NCBI RefSeq assembly: GCF_029623395.1
Contig: NZ_JAPYKK010000008.1
Span: 80,432-144,431, forward strand
DNA: 64,000 nucleotides
Source of the DNA: Sphingomonas echinoides
GTDB taxonomy: Bacteria > Pseudomonadota > Alphaproteobacteria > Sphingomonadales > Sphingomonadaceae
Direction: 5' to 3'
The notes under the pieces were generated by a model. It was not told the origin of the DNA and did not search any database. It saw only the letters and a list, made by a program, of their open reading frames with translations. Numbering within the stretch: the stretch's first letter is position 1; the number at the start of each line of letters is the position of its first letter. Below are positions 35,534-42,909 of the stretch, in pieces. The position numbers and the translations under genes were made by a program.

Positions 35534-36577
35534 TTATCGCTCCCTATGCTGCCCGTCGCGGCAGGCGGCGAGAATTGCGCCGGCCATTTGCGACAGACTG
35601 ACTTCCTGATCGACCGCGCCGGTTTCCAGCGCAACTCGTGGCATTCCCCAGACCACGCAGCACCCGCGCGTCTGGCCGAAGGTCCGCGCCCCGGCCTGGC
35701 GCATTGCGAGCAAGCCGCGTGCGCCATCGTCCCCCATTCCCGTCAGGATCGCGCCAACCGCCTTGGCACCGAGCGGTGCGACCGAACGGAACAGCAGGTC
35801 GACCGACGGACGGTGTCCGTTGACCCGGTCCTCGGGGATCAGCCGGACCTTGCCCGAAAGACCGCCGTCGAGAACCATGTGATGCGTCCCCCCCGGTGCA
35901 ATATAGACGGTTCCCGGCAAGACCGGCGCGCCGTCCTGCGCTTCGCGCACGGTCACCGCGCAATCCCGGTTGAGCCGGTCCGCGAAATTGGCGGTGAAGG
36001 CCGCGGGCATGTGCTGGACGACCAGCACGGGCGGGCAATCCGCCGGAAATTGCGGCAAGATGTGGAACAGCGCTTCCACCCCGCCAGTCGATGCACCGAT
36101 CGCGATGAGGCTCGGGCGGAACCCAGTGCGCGCCGTGCCCGTCGCGGCGCGCCGCTGGACGTGGGTGCGCCGCGCGCGCGACGCGGCGGCGTCGCGCACC
36201 GTCTGGCACAGCAAGGCGGCATCCGCTTGCCACCCCGCCGGGCCGCCGGTCGGCTTGGCGACGCAATCGACCGCACCCAGCCGCAGTGCCTCGATCGTCG
36301 TCGCGGCGCCCGTCGCGGTCAGCGACGAGACCATCACGACCGGCATCGGGCGCAACCGCATGATCCGTTCGAGGAACGACAGCCCGTCCATGCCGGGCAT
36401 CTCGACGTCGAGCGTGATGACATCGGGGTTGAGATCGCGGATCAACGTCCGTGCGGCATGTGGCTCGGGCGCCGTGCCGACGACTTCGATCAGCGGGTCG
36501 GACGACAGGATCCGCGTCAGCGCCGCGCGCATCGCTGCGCTATCGTCGACGATCAGGACGCGTGTGCGCACCATCAT
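35534..36577 (-). CDS. cheB: Chemotaxis methylesterase CheB
   Basis: A 347-residue two-domain enzyme. The receiver has D57 in VITLDVEMPGMDG, and the methylesterase domain has the catalytic Ser in IAIGASTGG, His in VVQHMPAAFT and Asp in LTGMGDDGA. The ATGATG start overlaps the cheR stop. It removes receptor methyl groups for adaptation. Confidence 0.96.
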   Translation of the reverse strand: MMVRTRVLIVDDSAAMRAALTRILSSDPLIEVVGTAPEPHAARTLIRDLNPDVITLDVEMPGMDGLSFLERIMRLRPMPVVMVSSLTATGAATTIEALRLGAVDCVAKPTGGPAGWQADAALLCQTVRDAAASRARRTHVQRRAATGTARTGFRPSLIAIGASTGGVEALFHILPQFPADCPPVLVVQHMPAAFTANFADRLNRDCAVTVREAQDGAPVLPGTVYIAPGGTHHMVLDGGLSGKVRLIPEDRVNGHRPSVDLLFRSVAPLGAKAVGAILTGMGDDGARGLLAMRQAGARTFGQTRGCCVVWGMPRVALETGAVDQEVSLSQMAGAILAACRDGQHRER

Positions 36578-37452
36578 GCCGCTCCCTTGGGTTGGTAGAT
36601 CGTTTGGCCGCACGGCCGCATCCGCTCGGCCGCGCTGCCGATCAGCCGTTCGGAATGGCCGATGTACAGGAAGCCGTCGGGCGCGAGCAGGTCGACGAGC
36701 CGCGCCTCCAGCTCGGCCTTCGCGGTATCGTCGAAATAGATCATGACGTTGCGACAGAAGATCGCGTCATATTGCTGGCGCATTGGCCAGGGTTCGAACA
36801 GGTTGAGCACGCGCGCGGTGATGAGCCGACGCGCCGTGTCGCTGACGCGGAAGCCCCCGTCGTCCGGAACGAGCCAGGCCTTGCGATACGCCGCCGGGAT
36901 CGGTTCGACCGTCGTGTCGGAATACCAGCCGCGACTGGCCGCGGCGACCACGGGCGGCGAGATGTCAGTCGCGAGCAACCGTACGTCCCGGCCCTGCATC
37001 CAGCGCGCTTCACTCGGGGAGTCGCCGAGCAGCGTCATCGCGATCGAATGGACTTCCTCGCCGCTCGAGCAGCCCGCCGACCAGATCCGCACCGGACGAT
37101 TCGCTGCCCGTGCGCGCAAGCGCGGGAGCACGGTTTCGCGAAAATGCTCGAAGTGATGGTTCTCGCGGAAGAAGTGCGTGTGGTTGGTGGTGAGCGCGGT
37201 CACCATCCGCCGCCGCTCCTCCGGATCGCGCTCGATCAGCGCGACATAGGCCTGGAAACTGTCGAGCTTGTTCTCGCGCACGCGTCGCGCGAGCCGCGAG
37301 TGCACCAGCGATTTCTTGGCGATCGGCAAATGGATCCGCGCATCGCTCTGCATGATCCGCGCCAGCGCGGTGAACTCGGCATCGCCGAGGACCGGGAGCC
37401 CGTCGGTCGTGCCCACCTCGATCGGCGCGGCGGCAAGGCCCGAAAAGCTCAC
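36574..37452 (-). CDS. cheR: Chemotaxis methyltransferase CheR
   Basis: A 292-residue SAM-dependent methyltransferase starting at GTG within the cheW stop (GTGA). It has the N-terminal helical domain, then RIWSAGCSSGEEVHSIAMTL (SAM loop), TDISPPVVAAA and FCRNVMIYF. It methylates receptor glutamates. Confidence 0.95.
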   Translation of the reverse strand: MSFSGLAAAPIEVGTTDGLPVLGDAEFTALARIMQSDARIHLPIAKKSLVHSRLARRVRENKLDSFQAYVALIERDPEERRRMVTALTTNHTHFFRENHHFEHFRETVLPRLRARAANRPVRIWSAGCSSGEEVHSIAMTLLGDSPSEARWMQGRDVRLLATDISPPVVAAASRGWYSDTTVEPIPAAYRKAWLVPDDGGFRVSDTARRLITARVLNLFEPWPMRQQYDAIFCRNVMIYFDDTAKAELEARLVDLLAPDGFLYIGHSERLIGSAAERMRPCGQTIYQPKGAA

Positions 37453-38024
37453 GCCGCGAGATCCAGGCCGCCCGGGACCGACGCAGGGGTGGCGGCGGCG
37501 GCGTCGTGCAGGCCATGCGCGCCGATCGCCGATGCGGCCGTGGCGGCGGTGCTGGTCACGGTCAGCGCGTCCAAATCGAGCATCAGCACCATGCTCGACG
37601 CGGCGGCATCGCCGTCGCCCTCGCTGCCGCGCGTGGTGATCTGCACCAGACCGGCGATCACGTTGGTATCCTGGATCTCGACGTCGGGCGCGGGCTGAAT
37701 CGCGTCTTCCTTGATCGCGACGATGTCGTTGACCTCGTCGACCAGGAACCCGGCCTGCTTGCCCGCGATGCTGACGACCAGCACACACGAGCGACTGTGG
37801 ATTTCGCTCGGCGTCCAGCCGAGGCGTTCGGCCAGCCCGACGATCGGCACGACCGTGCCGCGCAGGTTGGTCACGCCAAGGATGTAGCTCGCCACGCTCG
37901 GCAGCGGGGTGGGCGGCGCCCATTCGCGGATCTCGATCAGCGAGCGCATGTCGATTCCGAAGGTTTGTTGGCCAAGTGCGAACGTCACCATTTTCAGTTC
38001 GCCGGCATTTTCCGTCATGCTCAT
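37449..38024 (-). CDS. cheW: Chemotaxis coupling protein CheW
   Basis: A 191-residue protein whose CheW fold covers residues 10-150 (VTFALGQQTFGIDMRSLIEI then GVTNLRGTVVPIVGLAERLG). It carries a 40-residue Ala/Thr-rich C-terminal tail that typical CheW proteins lack. It couples receptors to CheA and overlaps cheA and cheR by four bases. Confidence 0.94.
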   Translation of the reverse strand: MSMTENAGELKMVTFALGQQTFGIDMRSLIEIREWAPPTPLPSVASYILGVTNLRGTVVPIVGLAERLGWTPSEIHSRSCVLVVSIAGKQAGFLVDEVNDIVAIKEDAIQPAPDVEIQDTNVIAGLVQITTRGSEGDGDAAASSMVLMLDLDALTVTSTAATAASAIGAHGLHDAAAATPASVPGGLDLAA

Positions 38025-40198
38025 GCGGCAAGTCCTCGTGTCAGGGTGCGGGAAAGGGGAGCGACGAGCGCGTCGACGTCGAGGATCAACGCGATCGAGC
38101 CGTCGCCCAGGATCGTGGCTCCGCCCAGTCCGCGGATCGGGTGGAGGTTCTGTTCGAGACTCTTGATCACCACCTCGCGGCGGTCGTCGATCGTGTCGAC
38201 GATCAGGCCGACCTTCCCGGCAGTCTCGCTCTCGACGATGATGACGAGCGATTCCTCGGGCGGCAGCGGGTTCGGGTCGGGCAGGCCGAAGGTCTGGATC
38301 AGGCGACGCACGGGCAGATAGGTGCCGCGCACTTCGATCACTTCGCTCCCCGGCGTGGTCGATCGGACCTGGCCCGGTTCGGGGCGGATCGCCTCGACGA
38401 CATGCGCGAGCGGAAGGACGAAGCGCTGCCCCGCCAGCCGCACGACCATCCCGTCCAGGATCGCGAGCGTCAGCGGCAGGACGAGCGTGAAGACCGTGCC
38501 ACGCCCCGGCGTGGAGCTGATGTCGACGCGCCCGCCGAGCGCCTCGACGTTCGAGCGCACCACGTCCATCCCGACGCCGCGCCCCGAAATGTTCGACACG
38601 GTCGTCGCGGTCGAGAAGCCGGGCGCGCAGATCAGCTGGTCGATCTCTTCATCCGACAGCACCGCATCGGCGCCGATCAAGCCCTTCTCGATCGCCTTGG
38701 CGCGAACGCGGGCGCGATCGATCCCGCGGCCGTCATCGGCGACGGTCACGATAATGCGTGCGCCCTTCTGCGCGGCCGACAGCCGGATCGTGCCTTGCGC
38801 GGGTTTGCCGGCGCGCAGCCGCTCGTCGGGGGATTCGATCCCGTGATCGACCGCGTTGCGGATCAGGTGAGTCAGCGGATCGCCGATCTTCTCGATCACG
38901 CCCTTGTCGACTTCGGTCGTCTCGCCCTGCGTCTCGAGCACGACCTGCTTGCCGGTCTCGGCGGTCAGGTCGCGCAGCATCCGTGGCACGCGATTGAACG
39001 CCTGGCGGATCGGCTGTGCGCGGAGCGACATCACCGTGTCCTGGATTTCGCGTGTCAGCCGGGCCTGTTCGGGGAGTTCGACGCGCTGCTGGTCCGCCGG
39101 CGACAGCCGGTCCGACAGGATCGACCCGCGGATGACGAGTTCGCCGACGAGATTGAGCAGCATGTCGAGCTTGTGCAGATCGACGCGGATCGTCTGCGAG
39201 GCGGTGTCCGCCGTGCGCGGATCCTGTTTTGCCGGCGCGTCGGCTGCAGTGGTTGCCGCCGTGGTGGTCGCGGCGGCGAAGATCGCGGGCGATGCCGCCT
39301 CGACGCGGTGGAGCAGATCGTGGATTGCGCCGGGTTCGCGCAGCGGCGCATCCGGTTCCACCGGCGCGGGCGGCAGCGGTTCGCCGTTCGTCCGCGTGAC
39401 TTCGACGATCGAATCGGGCGCGACGAAGTCGAAACAGTCGCCGATCTGGTCCTCGCCGACATCGCCGGGCAGGCTGATCGTCCAGCGCAGATAGGCGTTC
39501 TCGGGGTCGAGGTCGCGGAGCGGCGGCAGCGCGCTCGTATCGACGCCGACGACCTGCGCGCCCATCCCCTCGAGTTCGCGGATCACCAGGATCGGCTCGG
39601 CGCCATTGGCCATCGCGTCGCGCGACGGCGCGAAGAGGATCGTCCATTCGGGATCGACCGGCATCGCGGGTGCGGCATCCGACCCGCCAAGATCCTCGAT
39701 CGCGACCGTCACCGGCTCGAACCCGAACGGATCGATCTCCTCGGACACGGGGGCTTCGACCACGATCGGCACTTGGACCGGCGCGGGCGCCTCGACCATA
39801 GCGGGGGCGGCATCCTGTCCCGCGAGCACCGCTTCCAGCGCGGCGAGTGAGGCGGCGTCGTCGGGCAAGCCCATCGTGCCCTGCGCAGCCGCAACGTGAT
39901 CCGACACCTTGTCGAACGCGCCGAGCATCACGGTGATCACGCTTTGCGTCGGGGCGATCCGCCCGGCGCGGATCTCATCGAGGACGTTCTCGAACCGATG
40001 CGCGAACGCGGTCAGCGCGGCATGGCCGAACGCCCCTGCCCCGCCCTTGATCGAATGGACCGCGCGGAACACGCTGGCGATCGTCTTGGGGCTGGTGTCG
40101 CCCCCCTGCATCGCCGCCAGTCCCTGTTCGGCGGCCAGCAATCCTTCGGCGCATTCCTCGAAGAAGATCGCCTGGATTTCATCGAGTTCGTCGCTCAT
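38021..40198 (-). CDS. cheA: Chemotaxis histidine kinase CheA
   Basis: A 725-residue kinase. The Hpt domain has H48 in FRAVHSIKGGAGAFG. A long acidic/proline-rich linker with a P2-like region follows, then dimerisation (LDMLLNLVGELVIRGSIL), HATPase (HLIRNAVDHGIE, DDGRGID, GRGVGMDVV) and a C-terminal CheW-like domain. The start is the ATG overlapping cheY (ATGA). Confidence 0.96.
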   Translation of the reverse strand: MSDELDEIQAIFFEECAEGLLAAEQGLAAMQGGDTSPKTIASVFRAVHSIKGGAGAFGHAALTAFAHRFENVLDEIRAGRIAPTQSVITVMLGAFDKVSDHVAAAQGTMGLPDDAASLAALEAVLAGQDAAPAMVEAPAPVQVPIVVEAPVSEEIDPFGFEPVTVAIEDLGGSDAAPAMPVDPEWTILFAPSRDAMANGAEPILVIRELEGMGAQVVGVDTSALPPLRDLDPENAYLRWTISLPGDVGEDQIGDCFDFVAPDSIVEVTRTNGEPLPPAPVEPDAPLREPGAIHDLLHRVEAASPAIFAAATTTAATTAADAPAKQDPRTADTASQTIRVDLHKLDMLLNLVGELVIRGSILSDRLSPADQQRVELPEQARLTREIQDTVMSLRAQPIRQAFNRVPRMLRDLTAETGKQVVLETQGETTEVDKGVIEKIGDPLTHLIRNAVDHGIESPDERLRAGKPAQGTIRLSAAQKGARIIVTVADDGRGIDRARVRAKAIEKGLIGADAVLSDEEIDQLICAPGFSTATTVSNISGRGVGMDVVRSNVEALGGRVDISSTPGRGTVFTLVLPLTLAILDGMVVRLAGQRFVLPLAHVVEAIRPEPGQVRSTTPGSEVIEVRGTYLPVRRLIQTFGLPDPNPLPPEESLVIIVESETAGKVGLIVDTIDDRREVVIKSLEQNLHPIRGLGGATILGDGSIALILDVDALVAPLSRTLTRGLAA

Positions 40199-40560
40199 GG
40201 GCACACCCGGCGGATCGCCGCTCCCAGCTTGGCCGCCTCGAACGGCTTGGTGATCCACCCGGTCGCGCCCGCCGAGCGCGCGCGCGCCTTCTTCTCGTCC
40301 GAGAATTCGGTCGACAGCACCAGGATCGGCGTCCCGCGGAACTGCGGCAGCGCGCGCACCGCCTCGATCAGCTCGAAGCCGTCCATCTCGGGCATGTTGA
40401 TGTCGGTGATGAGCAGGTCCGGCTGCACCTCGTGCATCCGGGCGAGCCCGTGGACCCCGTCATTGGCGGATTCGATGCTGAAGCCCTGCGCGGTCAGCGA
40501 GGTTTTCAACAGCATCCGCATGCTGGCGGAATCGTCGACGGTCAGGATCAATTTGCTCAC
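40195..40560 (-). CDS. cheY: Chemotaxis response regulator CheY (first copy)
   Basis: A 121-residue receiver domain with D9/D10, phosphoacceptor D53 in LLITDINMPEMDGFE, and Lys in WITKPFEA. It sits between the STAS protein and cheA, overlapping both by about four bases. Confidence 0.94.
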   Translation of the reverse strand: MSKLILTVDDSASMRMLLKTSLTAQGFSIESANDGVHGLARMHEVQPDLLITDINMPEMDGFELIEAVRALPQFRGTPILVLSTEFSDEKKARARSAGATGWITKPFEAAKLGAAIRRVCP

Positions 40561-40886
40561 GATTGAACGTCCTCCTCGGCGGTGGTCGCCAGGGTGTGAT
40601 TGAGACCGAGCGCCGCTATGCGCGCGGTGAAGGCGGGGCTGGGATGGATGATGGCGAAGGCGTGGCCGGAAGCCTCCGCGTCGATCCGCGCGGCGATCAG
40701 CAGCTGGAGCACCGCCTGCCCGACGCTTTCCACGCCGCTGGCATCCACGATGATCCGGTCGCCCAGATTGGCGGCGAGGACGAGCCGGACCTTGAGGTCC
40801 TCGGCGGTGACGGTGGTGCCGTGCGCGGGCAGGTGGACGGTATCCACCGCGCTGCCGGACTCAGGCTGGTTGAGCATTAAGGTCAT
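40557..40886 (-). CDS. STAS domain protein of the chemotaxis operon
   Basis: A 109-residue protein with a STAS/anti-sigma-antagonist fold (DRIIVDASGVESVGQAVLQL then AARIDAEASGHAFAI). The serine of VESVGQ is where SpoIIAA-type proteins are phosphorylated. The ATG at MTLMLNQ has GAGG six bases upstream and lies inside the motA 3' end, overlapping it by 26 bases. Such proteins often sit first in alphaproteobacterial che operons. Its partner kinase or function is not evident here. Confidence 0.8.
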   Translation of the reverse strand: MTLMLNQPESGSAVDTVHLPAHGTTVTAEDLKVRLVLAANLGDRIIVDASGVESVGQAVLQLLIAARIDAEASGHAFAIIHPSPAFTARIAALGLNHTLATTAEEDVQS

Positions 40887-41745
40887 TTTTTGCCTCGTCG
40901 AGTGCGGTCTCGAGTTGCTGGAACGTCGGCGCATGGTCCGACGGGGTGGCGCGGCGCGCGATCTCGATCGCGACCTGAGTCGGCATGCCCTGGGCGTGCG
41001 CGACGATGGCGGTCTTGGCGATGACGAACGGCTTGCCGTCCGCCTCGATTACCTGGAGCAGCTTCGACGCGAGCGGCCCGACCAGGCAGTAAGCGAGCAG
41101 CACGCCGAGAAAGGTGCCCACCAGCGCCCCGCCGATCATCGCGCCGAGCACTTCGACCGGCTTGTCGATCGACCCCATCGTCTTGATCACGCCGAGCACC
41201 GCGGCGACGATGCCGATCGCGGGCAAACCATCCGCCATCGCCTGGAGCGCGTGCTGCGGACCGAGCTCGTGATGGTGGTGCGCCTCGATGTCATTCTCCA
41301 TCGCTTCGGCAAGCTGATGCGGATCCTCGAAATTCACCGTCATCATCCGCAGATAATCGCAGATGAACTCGATCAGGTGATGGTCCTTGAGCAGCCGTGG
41401 GAAGCGGTTGAACAGGCGGCTTTCCGCCGGCGTGTCGAGATGCGGTTCGATTGCGGTCGCCCCCCCCTTCTTGAAGGTGACGAGCAGCCCGAACAGCAAC
41501 GTCAGCAAGTCGCGGTAATCCTGATCCTTCCACCGGCTGCCCTTGAACGACCGGAGCAGTCCCCCGCCCGCCTGCTTCACCACGCCGAACGGGTTGGACA
41601 CGACGAACGCGCCGATCGCGGCACCCGCGATCGCCATCATCTCATGCGGCAGCGCATGCAGGATGATCTCCATCTTGCCGCCGCTCATCAGGAAGCTCCC
41701 GAAGACGCAGGCCAGAATGATCACGAACCCTACGCCATTGAGCAT
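40861..41745 (-). CDS. motA: Flagellar stator protein MotA
   Basis: A 294-residue protein with four TM helices, the large cytoplasmic loop between helices 2 and 3, and the conserved AMADGLPAIGIVAAVLGVIK and LGVLLAYCLVGPLA helices. First gene of a run of twelve closely packed motility and chemotaxis genes, followed by pilZ. Confidence 0.96.
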   Translation of the reverse strand: MLNGVGFVIILACVFGSFLMSGGKMEIILHALPHEMMAIAGAAIGAFVVSNPFGVVKQAGGGLLRSFKGSRWKDQDYRDLLTLLFGLLVTFKKGGATAIEPHLDTPAESRLFNRFPRLLKDHHLIEFICDYLRMMTVNFEDPHQLAEAMENDIEAHHHHELGPQHALQAMADGLPAIGIVAAVLGVIKTMGSIDKPVEVLGAMIGGALVGTFLGVLLAYCLVGPLASKLLQVIEADGKPFVIAKTAIVAHAQGMPTQVAIEIARRATPSDHAPTFQQLETALDEAKNDLNAQPA

Positions 41746-41792
41746 GTGCGGTGCCTCTCCCCCTCCCGACCGGCGACAGCGCGGTCTGGCAG

Positions 41793-41799
41793 ATTATAG
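41793..41799 (-). promoter_or_regulatory. CTATAAT-type element upstream of motA
   Basis: On the minus strand it reads GCACTCTATAATCTGCC, 47 bases before the motA ATG. It is the likely promoter of the long mot-che operon. No -35 box was evident. Confidence 0.5.
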
Positions 41800-41879
41800 A
41801 GTGCGGTCGGGGTCGGCGGTTGCGGGCGAGGCGTTTTCGCAGCGATGCCGCCGATGCGACCGGGCAAGCCCGCTTCCGC

Positions 41880-41886
41880 CTAGAAT
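41880..41886 (+). promoter_or_regulatory. CTAGAAT-type element upstream of flaF
   Basis: Reads TTCCGCCTAGAATAGAGG, 30 bases before the flaF ATG. It is a one-base variant of the shared flagellar element and divergent from the motA element about 80 bases away. Confidence 0.45.
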
Positions 41887-41916
41887 AGAGGACAAAATCC
41901 AGCTGCAGGAGCGTTC

Positions 41917-42276
41917 ATGTCGGTCGAAGCCTATCGTCGCGCGCGTACGATTGTCGAAAGTCCCCGCGCCACGGAGCGCCGCCTGATCGGGCAGATGGTG
42001 GGGGACATGATCGCGGCGCGCGAACAGGGTCTGGCCGGGGCGCGGCTGATGCCGGTGCTCCACCGTAACCGCGAGATGTGGAACACCTTCGCCGCCGCGT
42101 GCGGTGCGCCGGGCAACGCGCTCCCCGACAGCTTGCGCGCGGGGATCATCTCGATCGGGCTGTGGGTCGACCGCTTTACCAGCGACGTCGTCGCGGGGCG
42201 CGAGCCAATCGACCCGCTGATCGGCGTCAACCGCGCGATCCTCGACGGCCTCGCCGCGGAAGCGCTCGCTGCCTGA
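41917..42276 (+). CDS. flaF: Flagellin synthesis regulator FlaF
   Basis: A 119-residue protein. The block ARTIVESPRATERRLIGQMV, NREMWNTFAAACGAPGNALP, and RAGIISIGLWVDRFTSDVV are FlaF signatures. FlaF promotes flagellin synthesis or secretion and works against FlbT. No flagellin gene is adjacent, unlike many Alphaproteobacteria. Confidence 0.93.
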   Translation: MSVEAYRRARTIVESPRATERRLIGQMVGDMIAAREQGLAGARLMPVLHRNREMWNTFAAACGAPGNALPDSLRAGIISIGLWVDRFTSDVVAGREPIDPLIGVNRAILDGLAAEALAA

Positions 42277-42291
42277 GCGTGCGTCCAGGGG

Positions 42292-42909
42292 TCAGGCGGG
42301 CGTCACCAGTCCCGCCGCGAACGCCAGGCGCAACGCCTCGGACAGGCTGCCGACGTCGAGCTTCTCCATCATGTTGGCGCGGTAGATCTCGACCGTGCGC
42401 GGCGACAGATCGAGATCGTGCGCGATCACCTTGTTCGCGCGGCCCTCGATCAACCCGAGCAACACCTCGCGTTCGCGCGGGGACAACGTCGCGACTCGGT
42501 TGCGCGCGTCCTCGACCCGGGCGTTGCGGGCGCAATCATCCTCGAACCGGCAGAAGGCCGCGTCGATGACGTCGATCAACTGGTCGGGATCGTACGGTTT
42601 CTCGAGGAAATCGAGCGCGCCCGCCTTCATCGCCTGGACCGCGATGGCGACATCGCCCCGCCCCGTGAGCATGATCGTCGCAAACGCGTCGGGTTTCGAC
42701 TGGAGCGCCCGCAGCACATCGAGTCCGGTCGCGCCGGGCATGTGGAAATCGAGCAGCAAGACGCCGCGATCGCCTGAATCGATCGCGCCGAGAAACGCAT
42801 CGCCCGACGAATAGCCGCGTACGATCAATCCCGGAATCTGCTGGAGCAACGTCTGGAGCGAAAGCCGCACCGGATCGTCGTCATCCACGACATATACGCT
42901 TCGCATCAT
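42292..42909 (-). CDS. FixJ family response regulator
   Basis: A 205-residue protein: receiver with D54 in LLLDFHMPG and Lys in LEKPYDP, then a LuxR-type HTH (LSPREREVLLGLIEGRANKV then SPRTVEIYRANMMEKL). The ATGATG start overlaps the kinase stop, so the two genes are co-translated. By analogy with FixJ it activates promoters on phosphorylation. Targets are unknown but its place in the motility island is suggestive. Confidence 0.94.
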   Translation of the reverse strand: MMRSVYVVDDDDPVRLSLQTLLQQIPGLIVRGYSSGDAFLGAIDSGDRGVLLLDFHMPGATGLDVLRALQSKPDAFATIMLTGRGDVAIAVQAMKAGALDFLEKPYDPDQLIDVIDAAFCRFEDDCARNARVEDARNRVATLSPREREVLLGLIEGRANKVIAHDLDLSPRTVEIYRANMMEKLDVGSLSEALRLAFAAGLVTPA

